DNA from: Agreia sp. Leaf283
Lineage (GTDB): Bacteria; Actinomycetota; Actinomycetes; Actinomycetales; Microbacteriaceae
Reading direction: 5' to 3'
DNA length: 64,000 bases
Assembly: GCF_001422485.1 (NCBI RefSeq)
Contig: NZ_LMNF01000004.1
Location: forward strand, 1-64,000
The translations under genes and the position numbers were made by a program. This document shows, piece after piece, positions 33,101 to 41,981 of this stretch. The notes below the pieces were generated by a model. That model was not told where the DNA came from. It was given only the letters and a program-made list of their open reading frames with translations, and searched no databases. Position 1 is the first letter of the stretch. Every line of letters begins with the position of its first letter.

Positions 33101-34351
33101 GTGACACGCAACAATCGACGCAGACGGGCCGCAACGCTCGGAACAGCCGTTCTCATGGCCGGAGCCATGACCGCCCTCGCCGGGTGCTCGAGCGGAGGAT
33201 CGGCCGCGGCCGACGGAACGCTCTCGATGTACACCTGGGTCAGCAGCCAGAGCGACCGCGACCAGTGGGAGTCGTTCGTCTCGCTCGCCCAGAAAGAGGA
33301 CCCCGACCTCAAGATCACGATCGACGGGCCGAACTTCAACGACTACTGGACCAAGGTGAAGACGCGCCTCTCCGGCAGCAACCCGCCCTGCATCCTCACG
33401 ACACAGGCGGCCCGTGCACAGGAGCTCGAAGGACTGCTGCTGCCGCTCGACGATCTGATCAAGTCGAACGACGTCGACACGTCGGACTACGACGCGTCGA
33501 TGCTCGACGGCATGACGGTCGACGGAACGATCCGCGCCATCCCCTATGACGCGGAGCCGATCGTGCTGTTCTACAACGCCGACGCGTTCACCGCAGCGGG
33601 CCTCACCCCGCCCGGGGCGACGTACACCCGCGAGCAGTTCATCAGCGACGCCAAGGCGCTGACCAGCGGTGACAAGAAGGGTCTGGCCATCGCGCCCGGC
33701 ATCTCCATCCCCACCGCCTGGGCCACGGCCGACGGCTACAGCGGGGTGGATGAGGACGGCACGCTCGACCTCACGAACTCCGACTTCGTCGACGAGATCC
33801 AGAGCTTCTTCGACCTCGTGTCGGTCGACCAGGTGGCCAACGCCCCCGAGGCCGCCGACTCCTCCGACGTCTCGCAGGCCGCCTTCACCAGCGGCGACGC
33901 GGCCATGCTGCTGGAGGGCCCGTGGATGTACGGAACCTTCGACGAGGCCGCGGACTTCACGATGGGCGTGACCATCGTTCCGAGCACATCCGGTGAGGCG
34001 CACGGCATGACGCAGGGCTCCGGCTTCGGCATCGCCAAGAACTGCTCCGACCCCGACGCGGCGTTCAAGGCGATCCTCGCCATGACCACCACCCCCGTGC
34101 TCGAGGCGCAGGCGCAGTCCCGCGGCATCGTCCCCTCCCGCCCCGAGGCGGTTCCGGCCTGGGCGGAGGGCAAGTCGCCCGAAGCCGCCGCGGCCGTGGA
34201 CGCGCTGCTCGAGAACGCGAGCGCCTACATCACGACCCCCACCTGGAACCAGGTGGAGACGCTGATGAGCCAGTACGGCGTCGAGGGCTACCGCGGCGAG
34301 AAGACGGCAGACGAGATCATGGACACCATCCAGAACTCGGTGGGCGAGTAG
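33101..34351 (+). CDS. ABC sugar transporter, solute-binding lipoprotein
   Basis: 416 residues from GTG 33101, which has GAAGGAGG 8 bp upstream; the earlier ATG at 33071 lacks a ribosome site. A basic N-terminus and hydrophobic core lead to the lipobox LAGC with C29 as the lipidated residue. The mature part matches group-1 sugar-binding proteins (TLSMYTWVSSQSDRDQWESF; EGPWMYGTFDEAADF). It catches the sugar outside and delivers it to the two permeases downstream. The ligand is probably a fucosylated oligosaccharide or fucose, judged from its neighbours. Confidence 0.9.
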   Translation: MTRNNRRRRAATLGTAVLMAGAMTALAGCSSGGSAAADGTLSMYTWVSSQSDRDQWESFVSLAQKEDPDLKITIDGPNFNDYWTKVKTRLSGSNPPCILTTQAARAQELEGLLLPLDDLIKSNDVDTSDYDASMLDGMTVDGTIRAIPYDAEPIVLFYNADAFTAAGLTPPGATYTREQFISDAKALTSGDKKGLAIAPGISIPTAWATADGYSGVDEDGTLDLTNSDFVDEIQSFFDLVSVDQVANAPEAADSSDVSQAAFTSGDAAMLLEGPWMYGTFDEAADFTMGVTIVPSTSGEAHGMTQGSGFGIAKNCSDPDAAFKAILAMTTTPVLEAQAQSRGIVPSRPEAVPAWAEGKSPEAAAAVDALLENASAYITTPTWNQVETLMSQYGVEGYRGEKTADEIMDTIQNSVGE

Positions 34352-34355
34352 CCGC

Positions 34356-35324
34356 ATGGCCATCTCCACCAGCCCGGGTGTCATCGCCTCTTCGGAGGCG
34401 GTGGCACCCGCCGCCGACCAGCCGGCCGTGCGCATCCCCACCCCGGCCGGCAAGAAGAAGAAGGGCGACGGACTCACCGCCCTCGCGTACCTCGCGCCCG
34501 GGTTCACCGGATTCGTGTTCTTCATCGTGGTTCCGCTCATCGGCTCGCTCGTCATCAGTCTCTTCGAGTGGCCGCTCTTTGGCTCGCCCACCTTCATCGG
34601 CTTCGCCAACTACGAGAAGCTCTTCGGCGACCCGACCTTCTATACGGTTCTGCTGAACACCGTCATCTTCGCGTTCGTCTACACCGCGGTGAACCTGGCC
34701 CTGGCCCTCGGCGTCTCGCTCTGGCTCACGACCAAGCTCAAGTTCTCCGGCTTCTGGCGGGTCATCTTCTTTCTGCCGGCGATCACTCCCATGGTCGCCA
34801 ACGCCCTCATCTGGCGCCTGATGCTCTCGCAGGACGGGCTGCTCAACTCGCTGCTGGGCACGTTCGGCATCGAGGGCGCCTCGTGGCTGTCAGACTCGCG
34901 CTTCGCCCTGCTCGCCGTCATCACCATGTCGGTCTGGCAGTCGTTCGGCTACAACGTGATCGTGCTCTCGGCCGGCCTCGGCGGCATCCCGAAGGAGATT
35001 CTCGAGGCCTCGCGCGTCGACGGCACGAGCGCGTGGAACCGGCTGCGCTTCATCATCCTTCCGATGATCTCGCCGTCGCTCTTCTTCACGATGACGATGA
35101 CCATGATCGGCGCATTCCAGGTGTTCGTGCAGCCCCAGATCCTCACCCAGGGCGGACCCGGCGAATCGACCAACACGTTCGTGCTCTACCTGTATCGCAA
35201 CGGCTTCGTGTTCGACAAACTCGGCTACGCCTCGGCGCTCGCCTGGATCCTGTTCATCGTCGTGATGCTCATCACCGCCCTGCAGTTCGCGGGCCAGAAG
35301 AAGTGGGTCAACTATGACAAGTGA
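34356..35324 (+). CDS. ABC sugar transporter permease (MalF/UgpA type)
   Basis: 322 residues with six main membrane segments; the cytoplasmic EAA loop reads EASRVDGTSAWNRLRFIILP. The N-terminal ~45 residues are a charged cytoplasmic leader. It starts 4 bp after the binding-protein stop and its 3' end overlaps the next permease by 11 bp. No ATPase gene is present in the operon, as usual for actinobacterial sugar systems that share one MsiK-type ATPase. Confidence 0.92.
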   Translation: MAISTSPGVIASSEAVAPAADQPAVRIPTPAGKKKKGDGLTALAYLAPGFTGFVFFIVVPLIGSLVISLFEWPLFGSPTFIGFANYEKLFGDPTFYTVLLNTVIFAFVYTAVNLALALGVSLWLTTKLKFSGFWRVIFFLPAITPMVANALIWRLMLSQDGLLNSLLGTFGIEGASWLSDSRFALLAVITMSVWQSFGYNVIVLSAGLGGIPKEILEASRVDGTSAWNRLRFIILPMISPSLFFTMTMTMIGAFQVFVQPQILTQGGPGESTNTFVLYLYRNGFVFDKLGYASALAWILFIVVMLITALQFAGQKKWVNYDK

Positions 35325-36198
35325 CACCGTGACCCGGCCCCGCAGGGTCAAGACCCGGATGCGTCCGGCCCAGCGGCGGACGGCCGTCAAGACGTGGGCC
35401 AACACGGCCGCCATCGCCGTCGTGGCGCTGGTCTTCACCTTCCCGTTCATCTGGATGTTCTTCACCGCGCTCAAGCCGGAGGACGAGGTCTTCTCGAGCA
35501 GCCCCACGTTCGTCGGATCGGAGGTGCGCTGGCAGAACTTCAGCGACGCCTGGACCCTCGTCCCGTTCGGCCGCTTCATCTTCAACGGCTTCTTCGTCTC
35601 GATCCTCGGCGCGCTGCTGTCGATCATCGTCGCCGTGTTGTCGGCCTACGCGTTCTCGCGGCTGCGCTTCAAATTCCGCGACCGTCTCTTCCTGCTCTAC
35701 GTGCTCACGCTCGTGCTGCCCCAGGAGGTGCTGGTCGTTCCGCTGTTCATCATGATGAACAAGCTCGGACTCGTCGACACCTACGCCGCCCTCATCGTGC
35801 CGTTCGCGTTCACCGCCTTCGGCACGTTCCTCATGCGGCAGTTCTTCCTCACGATCCCCCTCGAATACGAGGAGGCGGCCCTGATCGACGGCGCCTCGCG
35901 GTTCCGCACCCTGTGGTCGGTGCTGCTCCCCCAGCTCACGGCGCCGCTATCGGTGCTGGCCGTGTTCTCGTTCATCGGCTACTACAACTCCTATCTGTGG
36001 CCGCTCATCGTGATCAACAGCCAGGACCTGGCCACGGTGCCTCTCGGTCTCTCGATGTTCACGGGCGAACGCGGCACCCAGTGGAGCCTGATGATGGCGG
36101 CCGCGACCCTCGCGGTCATCCCGTCGCTCATCATCGTGGCGCTGCTGCAGCGGCAGCTCATCAAGGGCGTCGCCCTCGGCGGATTCGGAGGCCGCTGA
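35314..36198 (+). CDS. ABC sugar transporter permease (MalG/UgpE type)
   Basis: 294 residues, six membrane segments, EAA loop EYEEAALIDGASRFRTLWSV. It overlaps the upstream permease by 11 bp, and the next gene's ATG overlaps its stop by one base (TGATG), so all are co-translated. It forms the heterodimeric membrane channel with the preceding protein. Confidence 0.92.
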   Translation: MTSDTVTRPRRVKTRMRPAQRRTAVKTWANTAAIAVVALVFTFPFIWMFFTALKPEDEVFSSSPTFVGSEVRWQNFSDAWTLVPFGRFIFNGFFVSILGALLSIIVAVLSAYAFSRLRFKFRDRLFLLYVLTLVLPQEVLVVPLFIMMNKLGLVDTYAALIVPFAFTAFGTFLMRQFFLTIPLEYEEAALIDGASRFRTLWSVLLPQLTAPLSVLAVFSFIGYYNSYLWPLIVINSQDLATVPLGLSMFTGERGTQWSLMMAAATLAVIPSLIIVALLQRQLIKGVALGGFGGR

Positions 36199-37292
36199 TG
36201 GGCGCCCACACGATCGTGGATGCCGATGCCTGGCTCTGCGACATCGCCGTCGAGACCGTGCGCACAGACGCCATGCAGTCGTTCCTCAAGCAGGAGACCA
36301 TCTTCGTGCGCATCCGCACCTCGGCCGGGATCGAGGGGATCGGCTACAGCTATACGATCGGCACCGGCGGACCGGCGGTGCTCAGCCTGCTGCGCACGAG
36401 CCTGCTGCAGGTTCTCGTGGGCATGGACGCGACGCGCACGGAGGAGATCTACACGACCCTCTTCAACTCGACCCGCGCCACCACGGTGGGCCCGATCACC
36501 GCGCTCGCCCTGGCGGCCGTCGACACCGCCGTCTGGGATGCCCGGAGCAAGGCCGCCGGCCTGCCCCTGTGGATCGAGGCCGGCGGCTCGAGCCCGTCGG
36601 TTCCCGTGTACGACACGGAGGGCGGGTGGCTGCACTTCACGACCGACGAGCTCGTCAGCCAGGCGGTCGAGTCTCAAAGACTCGGCATGAACGGCGTCAA
36701 GATCAAGGTCGGCAGGCCCCGAGCCCATGAGGATGCCGAGCGCCTCGCCGCGGTGCGCGACGCGGTCGGCCCGGGCATGGACATCATGATCGACGCCAAC
36801 CAGTCGATGACCGCGGCCGAGGCCATCCGGCGGGCGCGGCTGTTCGAGCCCCTCGACATCTTCTGGTTCGAGGAGCCACTGCCCGCCGAGGATGTACAGG
36901 GCCATCTCGCCCTGGCGCGCTCCACGAGCATCCCGGTCGCCGTGGGCGAGAGCATGTACTCGATCGGCCACTTCCGCGAGTACCTCCAGGCCGGTGCCGC
37001 CTCCATCGTCCAGGTCGACGTCGCTCGCATCGGCGGCATCACGCCCTGGCTGAAGGTGGCGCATCTGGCCGAGGCATTCAATGTGAAGGTCGCCCCGCAT
37101 TTCCTCATGGAACTGCACGTCTCATTGACGTGCGCGATTCCCAACGCGCTCTACCTCGAGCACATCCCCCAGCTGCGGGCCGTGACCCACCAGGATTTGT
37201 CGATCGTCGACGGGCGCGCTCAGGCGCCGGGAGAACCGGGCATCGGCATCGACTGGAACCTCGACGCCCTCGACACAGTGAAAGTACGGTGA
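36198..37292 (+). CDS. Enolase-superfamily acid-sugar dehydratase (mandelate-racemase subgroup)
   Basis: 364 residues. The subgroup's residues are all visible: K168-x-K170 in GVKIKVG, metal ligands D199 (IDANQSM), E225 (WFEEPLP) and E251 (VGES), and the D274/H301 general-acid/base dyad (VDVARIGG; APHFLMEL). It would dehydrate an acid sugar with an anti or syn arrangement set by K170 and H301. It is encoded in the ABC operon, separate from the fuconate-dehydratase gene at 41982. It may therefore serve a second sugar acid or a different epimer; the substrate is unknown. Confidence 0.85.
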   Translation: MGAHTIVDADAWLCDIAVETVRTDAMQSFLKQETIFVRIRTSAGIEGIGYSYTIGTGGPAVLSLLRTSLLQVLVGMDATRTEEIYTTLFNSTRATTVGPITALALAAVDTAVWDARSKAAGLPLWIEAGGSSPSVPVYDTEGGWLHFTTDELVSQAVESQRLGMNGVKIKVGRPRAHEDAERLAAVRDAVGPGMDIMIDANQSMTAAEAIRRARLFEPLDIFWFEEPLPAEDVQGHLALARSTSIPVAVGESMYSIGHFREYLQAGAASIVQVDVARIGGITPWLKVAHLAEAFNVKVAPHFLMELHVSLTCAIPNALYLEHIPQLRAVTHQDLSIVDGRAQAPGEPGIGIDWNLDALDTVKVR

Positions 37293-37296
37293 ACCG

Positions 37297-38304
37297 GTGA
37301 ACGAGACGACGCTCTCCCCCGGAACGGTTACGCGCCCATTCGGCCGCGGCGGCCTGCGCGTCGGGCCGGTGGGCTTCGGCGCCGCGGGGCTCGGCAACCT
37401 CTATGGCGCCGTCCCCGACGACGTGTGGCCCGGATGCGTGCCCGCGGCCTGGGAGTCGGGCATCCGGTATTTCGACGTGGCGCCGCACTACGGTCTGGGA
37501 CTGGCAGAGCAGCGCCTGGGCGAGTCGCTTGCCGGCCTGCCCCGCGACGAGTACGTGCTGTCGACGAAGGTGGGCCGCATCATCGTGCCGCGCGAGAATC
37601 CCGAGGGCGCGAACGACATGGCGAACCTGTTCGACGTGCCGGCCGACCGGGAGCGCATCGTCGACTATTCCCGCGACGGCGTTCTCCGCTCGGTGGAGGG
37701 CAGCCTCGAACGGCTGGGGGTCGACCGCATCGACGTGCTGTTCGTGCACGATCCCGACGCGCACTACCGCGAGGCGCTCGACGGCGCCTTCCCCGCTCTC
37801 GACGAGCTGAGGTCGCAGGGCGTCATCGGCTCGTACGGCGCCGGAATGAACCAGTCGGCGATGCTGACGCGTTTCGTCGAGAACACCGACCTCGACATCG
37901 TGATGCTGGCCGGACGCTTCAGCCTGCTCGATCAGAGCGGGCTCGCCGACCTCCTGCCCGCCGCGCTCGCCCGCGGCGTCTCGATCGCCGCGGCCGGCGT
38001 CTTCAACTCCGGCATCCTCGCGACCGATCGCCCGACGCCCGGCGCGCACTACGACTACGCCGCGGCATCCGGCGATCTCGTCGCGAAGGTCGACGCCATC
38101 GCCGACATCGCCGAGGCGCACGGCTTCACGGTTCCCGAGCTGGCGGCCCAGTTCCCCCTGCGGCATCCGGCGGTCTCGACGGTCGTGCTGGGTGCCCGCG
38201 ATGCGCGACAGACCGAGCGCAACGCACGCCTGCTCGCGCGGGCCGTTCCCGACGAGATCTGGTCGGAGCTGGCCGAGGCGGGCCTCGTCTCCCTTTCATC
38301 GTGA
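37297..38304 (+). CDS. Aldo/keto reductase, probable L-fucose (aldose) 1-dehydrogenase
   Basis: 335 residues. The AKR tetrad is complete: D60 and Y65 in RYFDVAPHYG, K91 in LSTKVG, H151 in DVLFVHDPD. FGAAGLGNLYG at the N-terminus and PHYGLGLAEQRLGE are typical of the L-fucose/D-arabinose dehydrogenase branch. It would oxidise L-fucose to its lactone with NAD(P)+. GTG start 4 bp after the previous gene. Together with the lactonase, dehydratase, SDR and FAH genes at 39402-43271 it completes a non-phosphorylative fucose route. Confidence 0.85.
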   Translation: MNETTLSPGTVTRPFGRGGLRVGPVGFGAAGLGNLYGAVPDDVWPGCVPAAWESGIRYFDVAPHYGLGLAEQRLGESLAGLPRDEYVLSTKVGRIIVPRENPEGANDMANLFDVPADRERIVDYSRDGVLRSVEGSLERLGVDRIDVLFVHDPDAHYREALDGAFPALDELRSQGVIGSYGAGMNQSAMLTRFVENTDLDIVMLAGRFSLLDQSGLADLLPAALARGVSIAAAGVFNSGILATDRPTPGAHYDYAAASGDLVAKVDAIADIAEAHGFTVPELAAQFPLRHPAVSTVVLGARDARQTERNARLLARAVPDEIWSELAEAGLVSLSS

Positions 38305-38318
38305 GACAACGCAATAAC

Positions 38319-39059
38319 ATGGGCCACATGAGCATGAGCGCCGACGACGGGTCGAGGTTTCTTCCCGCGCGCCGTGCGCTCGCCGACGATGTCTACGACG
38401 CCGTGCTCGAGCTGCTCATGGACCAGGTGATCGAACCCGGGTCGCGCGCGAGCATCGACGGCATCGCCCGCCAGCTGAACGTGTCGCCCACGCCGGTGCG
38501 CGAGGCCCTGGCCCGCCTCGAGTCGGAGGGGCTCGTTCTCAAGCAGGCACTCAAGGGCTACACGGCCGCACCGCTGCTCGACGACGACGGGCTGCGTCAG
38601 CTGTTCGAGATGCGCAGACTGCTCGAGCCCACGGCCACTCGTCTCGCCGTGGAACGGCTCACCCCTGAGGCCCTGGCCGAGCTCGAGCGCCTGGCGATCG
38701 AGATGCACCGCAGTGGCGAGGCGTCGCAGTCGGGCGACGACCGCTTTCAGGACTACAAAGACTTCATGAATCAAGATGCGCAGTTCCACAAGCTCATCGC
38801 CGAGCACTCGGGGAACGTACTGCTCTCCGACGCCATCGTGCGGTTGCGTTCGCACATGCACCACTACCGCCTGTTCTTCAAGCATGGAGTCGCCGACGAG
38901 ACGTCGGGTGAGCACGAGGCCGTTCTCGAGGCGCTGCGCAGCGGAGACGCCGCCGCGGCCGAGAGTGCGATGATCGAGCACATCTCGCACTCGTATGTGC
39001 GCATCGCGTCGGCTATCGGCGCCAGCGACCCAAGCTCTCCGCAGACATCGGATGTCTAA
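38319..39059 (+). CDS. GntR/FadR-family regulator (first of locus)
   Basis: 246 residues (start ATG 38319; ATGs at 38328 and 38334 are alternatives). Winged helix VIEPGSRASIDGIARQLNVS with SPTPVREALARLESEGLV, then an all-helical FCD domain with metal-binding His residues (AQFHKLIAEHSGN; HMHHYRLF). It follows the aldose dehydrogenase by 14 bp and is last in the operon. It probably controls the sugar locus in response to an acid sugar. Its last codons form a 15-bp palindrome (AGACATCGGATGTCT, 39042-39056). Confidence 0.88.
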   Translation: MGHMSMSADDGSRFLPARRALADDVYDAVLELLMDQVIEPGSRASIDGIARQLNVSPTPVREALARLESEGLVLKQALKGYTAAPLLDDDGLRQLFEMRRLLEPTATRLAVERLTPEALAELERLAIEMHRSGEASQSGDDRFQDYKDFMNQDAQFHKLIAEHSGNVLLSDAIVRLRSHMHHYRLFFKHGVADETSGEHEAVLEALRSGDAAAAESAMIEHISHSYVRIASAIGASDPSSPQTSDV

Positions 39060-39074
39060 TCCGGCCCATTACCG

Positions 39075-39398
39075 CTAGTCCTGTTCGCTGAGCCTCCACA
39101 CCCGCGGCACGATCATGCCGGTGTAGCCGGGGCCCACTGTTTTGAAGTGGTCGACGAACGGCCCGATCATGTCCTGCCAGCGGGCGTTCGCCGGGTCTGA
39201 GTCGAGGGCCGTCAGGGCGGCCTCGAAGTCGTCGCAGTCGACCACGTGGAAGAGGTCGCGGCCGCTGCGCCAGATCGTCCAGTCGTGGATTCCGACGCGC
39301 GCGAAGCTCTCGACGAGGTCGGCGGGAACCGTCGCGTGGGTGCTGTCGTAGTCGTCTTCAAGGCCTTCGCGTACGAGAGAGTGCAGGGCGACGCGCAT
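39075..39398 (-). CDS. L-rhamnose-mutarotase-family protein, probable L-fucose mutarotase
   Basis: 107 residues, one RhaM-like ferredoxin-fold domain: RVALHSLVREGLEDDYDSTH at the start, HDWTIWRSGRDLFHVVDCDDF in the middle, and a late DHFKTVGPG. Family members interconvert alpha and beta anomers of 6-deoxy sugars. It begins the minus-strand fucose gene set (mutarotase last in the transcript), 3 bp after the lactonase gene. By context it speeds presentation of the right anomer to the dehydrogenase. Confidence 0.82.
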   Translation of the reverse strand: MRVALHSLVREGLEDDYDSTHATVPADLVESFARVGIHDWTIWRSGRDLFHVVDCDDFEAALTALDSDPANARWQDMIGPFVDHFKTVGPGYTGMIVPRVWRLSEQD

Positions 39399-39401
39399 GG
39401 G

Positions 39402-40256
39402 TCAGTCCTTTCGAGGTGAGGGGATGGGTCGATAGACGCGCGCCGCCGTGCGGCCGAAGATGTCGTCGCGCTCGCTCTGGGAGAGCCCCGACGTCAGGTG
39501 GCCGGCAGCATCCGCCCAGCTCGCCAGCCCGCCAGTCACCCGCGTGAGCGGCCAGTCGCTGCCGAACATCAGGCGACTCGGCCCGAACACCTCGAGGGCG
39601 AGCTCGACCGGTTCGCGCAGCTCGTCGATCGACCACGACGACCAGTCGGCCTCGATCACCAGCCCGGAGAGCTTCGCGTGGACGTTGAGCGAGGACGCGA
39701 GCGCCCTCAGGCCCGCCGACCAGTCGGCGAGGTCGCCGCCGGCGATCGGCGGCTTGCCGAGGTGATCGAGAACGAAGGCGACGGCCGGATGCTCGGCCAC
39801 GACAGCCGCCGCGTCGGCCAGCTGGTCGGGCCGCACCACCAGGTCGAACACGAGTCCCGCCGCGGCCAACGCCTCGAGGCCCGCGCCCACGTCGGGCCGG
39901 CGCAGCCAGTGGTCGTCGGGATCCTGATGGGCCAGGTGCCGTATTCCCACGAGGTGGTCGCCCCCGGGAGCCTGGCGCACGCGCTCCAGCTGGGATGCCA
40001 CGTCGGCTGTCAGGTCGATCCAACCGACGACGCCGCGAACCCCCGGGTCGGCAGCAAGCGCCAGCAGGTCGATGGTCTCCGAAGCGCCGTTCGCCGACTG
40101 CACGAGGATCGTGCCGTCGATGCCCGCCTCGCGCTGTGCCTCATGCAGGTCGTCGAGCCAGAAGTCGCGATCGATCGGCGCCATGGACGCGCCGTCGATC
40201 CACGGCTGCGGCGTGCGCTCCCTTCGCCAGAGGTGCGCGTGGGAGTCGAGGATCAC
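39402..40256 (-). CDS. Amidohydrolase-2 family, probable L-fuconolactonase
   Basis: 284 residues from GTG 40256, which overlaps the SDR stop by 4 bp. N-terminal metal motif LDSHAHLW (H6, H8), central VFDLVVRPDQL and VLDHLGKPP, and final FGSDWPLTR with the metal Asp. This is the pattern of COG3618 lactonases that open L-fucono-1,5-lactone or related aldonolactones to the acid. It fits between the aldose dehydrogenase and fuconate dehydratase in the pathway. Confidence 0.85.
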   Translation of the reverse strand: MILDSHAHLWRRERTPQPWIDGASMAPIDRDFWLDDLHEAQREAGIDGTILVQSANGASETIDLLALAADPGVRGVVGWIDLTADVASQLERVRQAPGGDHLVGIRHLAHQDPDDHWLRRPDVGAGLEALAAAGLVFDLVVRPDQLADAAAVVAEHPAVAFVLDHLGKPPIAGGDLADWSAGLRALASSLNVHAKLSGLVIEADWSSWSIDELREPVELALEVFGPSRLMFGSDWPLTRVTGGLASWADAAGHLTSGLSQSERDDIFGRTAARVYRPIPSPRKD

Positions 40257-41023
40257 GAGTCGGCTCGTGGCTCGGCGGGGCGCAGGCGCAGCTCCTGCAT
40301 TCCTCCGTCGACCGCGATGCTCGTGCCGGTGGTCGAGCGGCTGCGCGGGCTGGCGAGGTAGCAGACGGCGTCGGCGATCTCGGATGCCGCGACCAGGCGA
40401 CCGTGCGGCTGCCGCGCCTCGAGGGCCGCGCGTTCGGAGGCCGGGTCGGCAGCACTGTCGAGCAGGCGCCCCACCCACGGCGTGTCGGCCGTGCCCGGGT
40501 TCACGCAGTTCACGCGCACGCCCTCGCGCAGGTGATCGGCCGCCATCGCTCGGGTGAGCGACAGCACGGCACCTTTCGACGCGCTGTAGAGCGCACGCTG
40601 CGGAAGGCCCGCGGTGGCCGCGATCGAGCAGGTGTTCACGATGGATGCGGCCGCCGACCTCCTGAGATGCGGCAGCGCTGCCCGGCTCACGCGGGCGATG
40701 CCGATCACGTTCACGTCGAGCACGCGCGTCCACTCATCGTCGGGGTTGTCCTCCACAGTTCCTTGGGCTCCGATGCCGGCGTTGTTGATCACGATGTCGA
40801 GCGATCCGTATTCGGCGACCACGGCATCCACCGCCCCGCGCACCGACGCGTCGTCACCGATGTCGGTCGCCACGGCGAAGGCGTCGGGATGCGCGCCGTC
40901 GATCCGCAGGTCGAGCACGGCCACCCGGGCGCCGCGCTCGATGAGTTCGGTCACGACGGCGGCGCCGATTCCCGACGCCCCGCCCGTGACGACGGCCACG
41001 AGTCCGTCGAATTCCTGTGTCAT
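40253..41023 (-). CDS. Short-chain dehydrogenase, probable 2-keto-3-deoxy-L-fuconate dehydrogenase
   Basis: 256 residues. Cofactor motif TGGASGIG (13-20), NNAG at 80-83, catalytic S133, Y146 and K150 (YSASK). The acidic D38 after the second strand (VLDLR) suggests NAD+. By position with FAH and fuconate dehydratase it would oxidise 2-keto-3-deoxy-L-fuconate to the 2,4-diketo acid. ATG 41023; 11 bp after the FAH gene. Confidence 0.85.
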   Translation of the reverse strand: MTQEFDGLVAVVTGGASGIGAAVVTELIERGARVAVLDLRIDGAHPDAFAVATDIGDDASVRGAVDAVVAEYGSLDIVINNAGIGAQGTVEDNPDDEWTRVLDVNVIGIARVSRAALPHLRRSAAASIVNTCSIAATAGLPQRALYSASKGAVLSLTRAMAADHLREGVRVNCVNPGTADTPWVGRLLDSAADPASERAALEARQPHGRLVAASEIADAVCYLASPRSRSTTGTSIAVDGGMQELRLRPAEPRADS

Positions 41024-41034
41024 GGCTTCTCCTC

Positions 41035-41883
41035 CTATGCCTGGCCGAAGAGCTGGCGCTGGCGGCCGAGCCCCTCGATCTCGATCTCGACGACGTCGCC
41101 CTCGGCGATGTAGGGGAACCTGCCGGAGAGCGCGACTCCCTCCGGCGTTCCCGTGAGGATCACATCGCCAGGGTCGAGTGCGAGGTACTGGCTGAGGTGC
41201 CACACGATGTGATTCACGTCGAAGATGAGGTCGGCGGTCGACGAGTCCTGACGCGGTTCGCCGTTCACCCAGCTGCGCAGGCGCAGATCGCCCGGGTCGA
41301 CCTCGTCGGCCGTGACGAGCCAGGGGCCGAGCGGCGTGAAGCCCGGCGCCGACTTGCCCTTGCTCCACTGGCCGCCGGACTCGGCGAGCTGGAAGTCGCG
41401 CTCCGACAGGTCGTTCGCGGTCAGATAGCCCGCGATGTGCCGAGCGGCGTCGGCCGGCGAGTCGAGGTAGAGGGCGCGCTCGCCGATCACGACGCCGAGT
41501 TCGACCTCCCAGTCGGTCTTCACGCTGCGCTTCGGAATGTCGACCTCGTCGAAGGGCCCGCCCACCGTGTTGGTGGTCTTGAGGAACAGGATCGGGATCT
41601 CCGGCGGCGCCGAGCCCGACTCGGCGGCGTGCGCCGCGTAGTTCATGCCGATGCACAGGATCGCCCCCGGCCTGGCGATGGGCGCGCCGACTCGCAGCTC
41701 GGCCGCCCCCTCGAGCTCGGGCAGCTCTCCGGCGTCGCGCGCCGCGGCTATGCGGTCGAGCACCGTGGATGCGAGGTGTGCGCCGTCGAGATCGGTCACG
41801 ACGCCGCGCAGGTCGAGATGGCGGTCTCCATCGATCAGTACGGGGATCTCGTGGCCCACCGGGCCCAGTCTGGAGAATTTCAT
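41035..41883 (-). CDS. FAH-family hydrolase, probable 2,4-diketo-3-deoxy-L-fuconate hydrolase
   Basis: 282 residues. The catalytic domain begins at RPGAILCIGMNYAAHAAESG and has the metal-binding E127/E129 in TDWEVELGVV; DPGDVILTGTPEGVAL is the late signature. Members cleave C-C bonds of diketo acids; here the expected products are pyruvate and L-lactate. It is first in the minus-strand operon and divergent from fuconate dehydratase. Confidence 0.87.
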   Translation of the reverse strand: MKFSRLGPVGHEIPVLIDGDRHLDLRGVVTDLDGAHLASTVLDRIAAARDAGELPELEGAAELRVGAPIARPGAILCIGMNYAAHAAESGSAPPEIPILFLKTTNTVGGPFDEVDIPKRSVKTDWEVELGVVIGERALYLDSPADAARHIAGYLTANDLSERDFQLAESGGQWSKGKSAPGFTPLGPWLVTADEVDPGDLRLRSWVNGEPRQDSSTADLIFDVNHIVWHLSQYLALDPGDVILTGTPEGVALSGRFPYIAEGDVVEIEIEGLGRQRQLFGQA

Positions 41884-41923
41884 CGATGCTTCCTCTTCGA
41901 AGTGGTCGTGACGGACGCCGTGT

Positions 41924-41953
41924 TTGACAGTACAGACATCCTATGTTTAGGCT
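41924..41953 (+). promoter_or_regulatory. Promoter with overlapping GntR-type operator, fuconate dehydratase gene
   Basis: TTGACA (41924-41929) and TAGGCT (41948-41953) are separated by 18 bp. An imperfect palindrome AGACATCCTATGTTT (41934-41948) fills the spacer and resembles AGACATCGGATGTCT at 39042-39056; it also contains ATCCTAT, as at 31522. A regulator bound here would block RNA polymerase. Confidence 0.55.
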
Positions 41954-41981
41954 CGGCACCACCGTAGCCCGAAGGAGCGCA

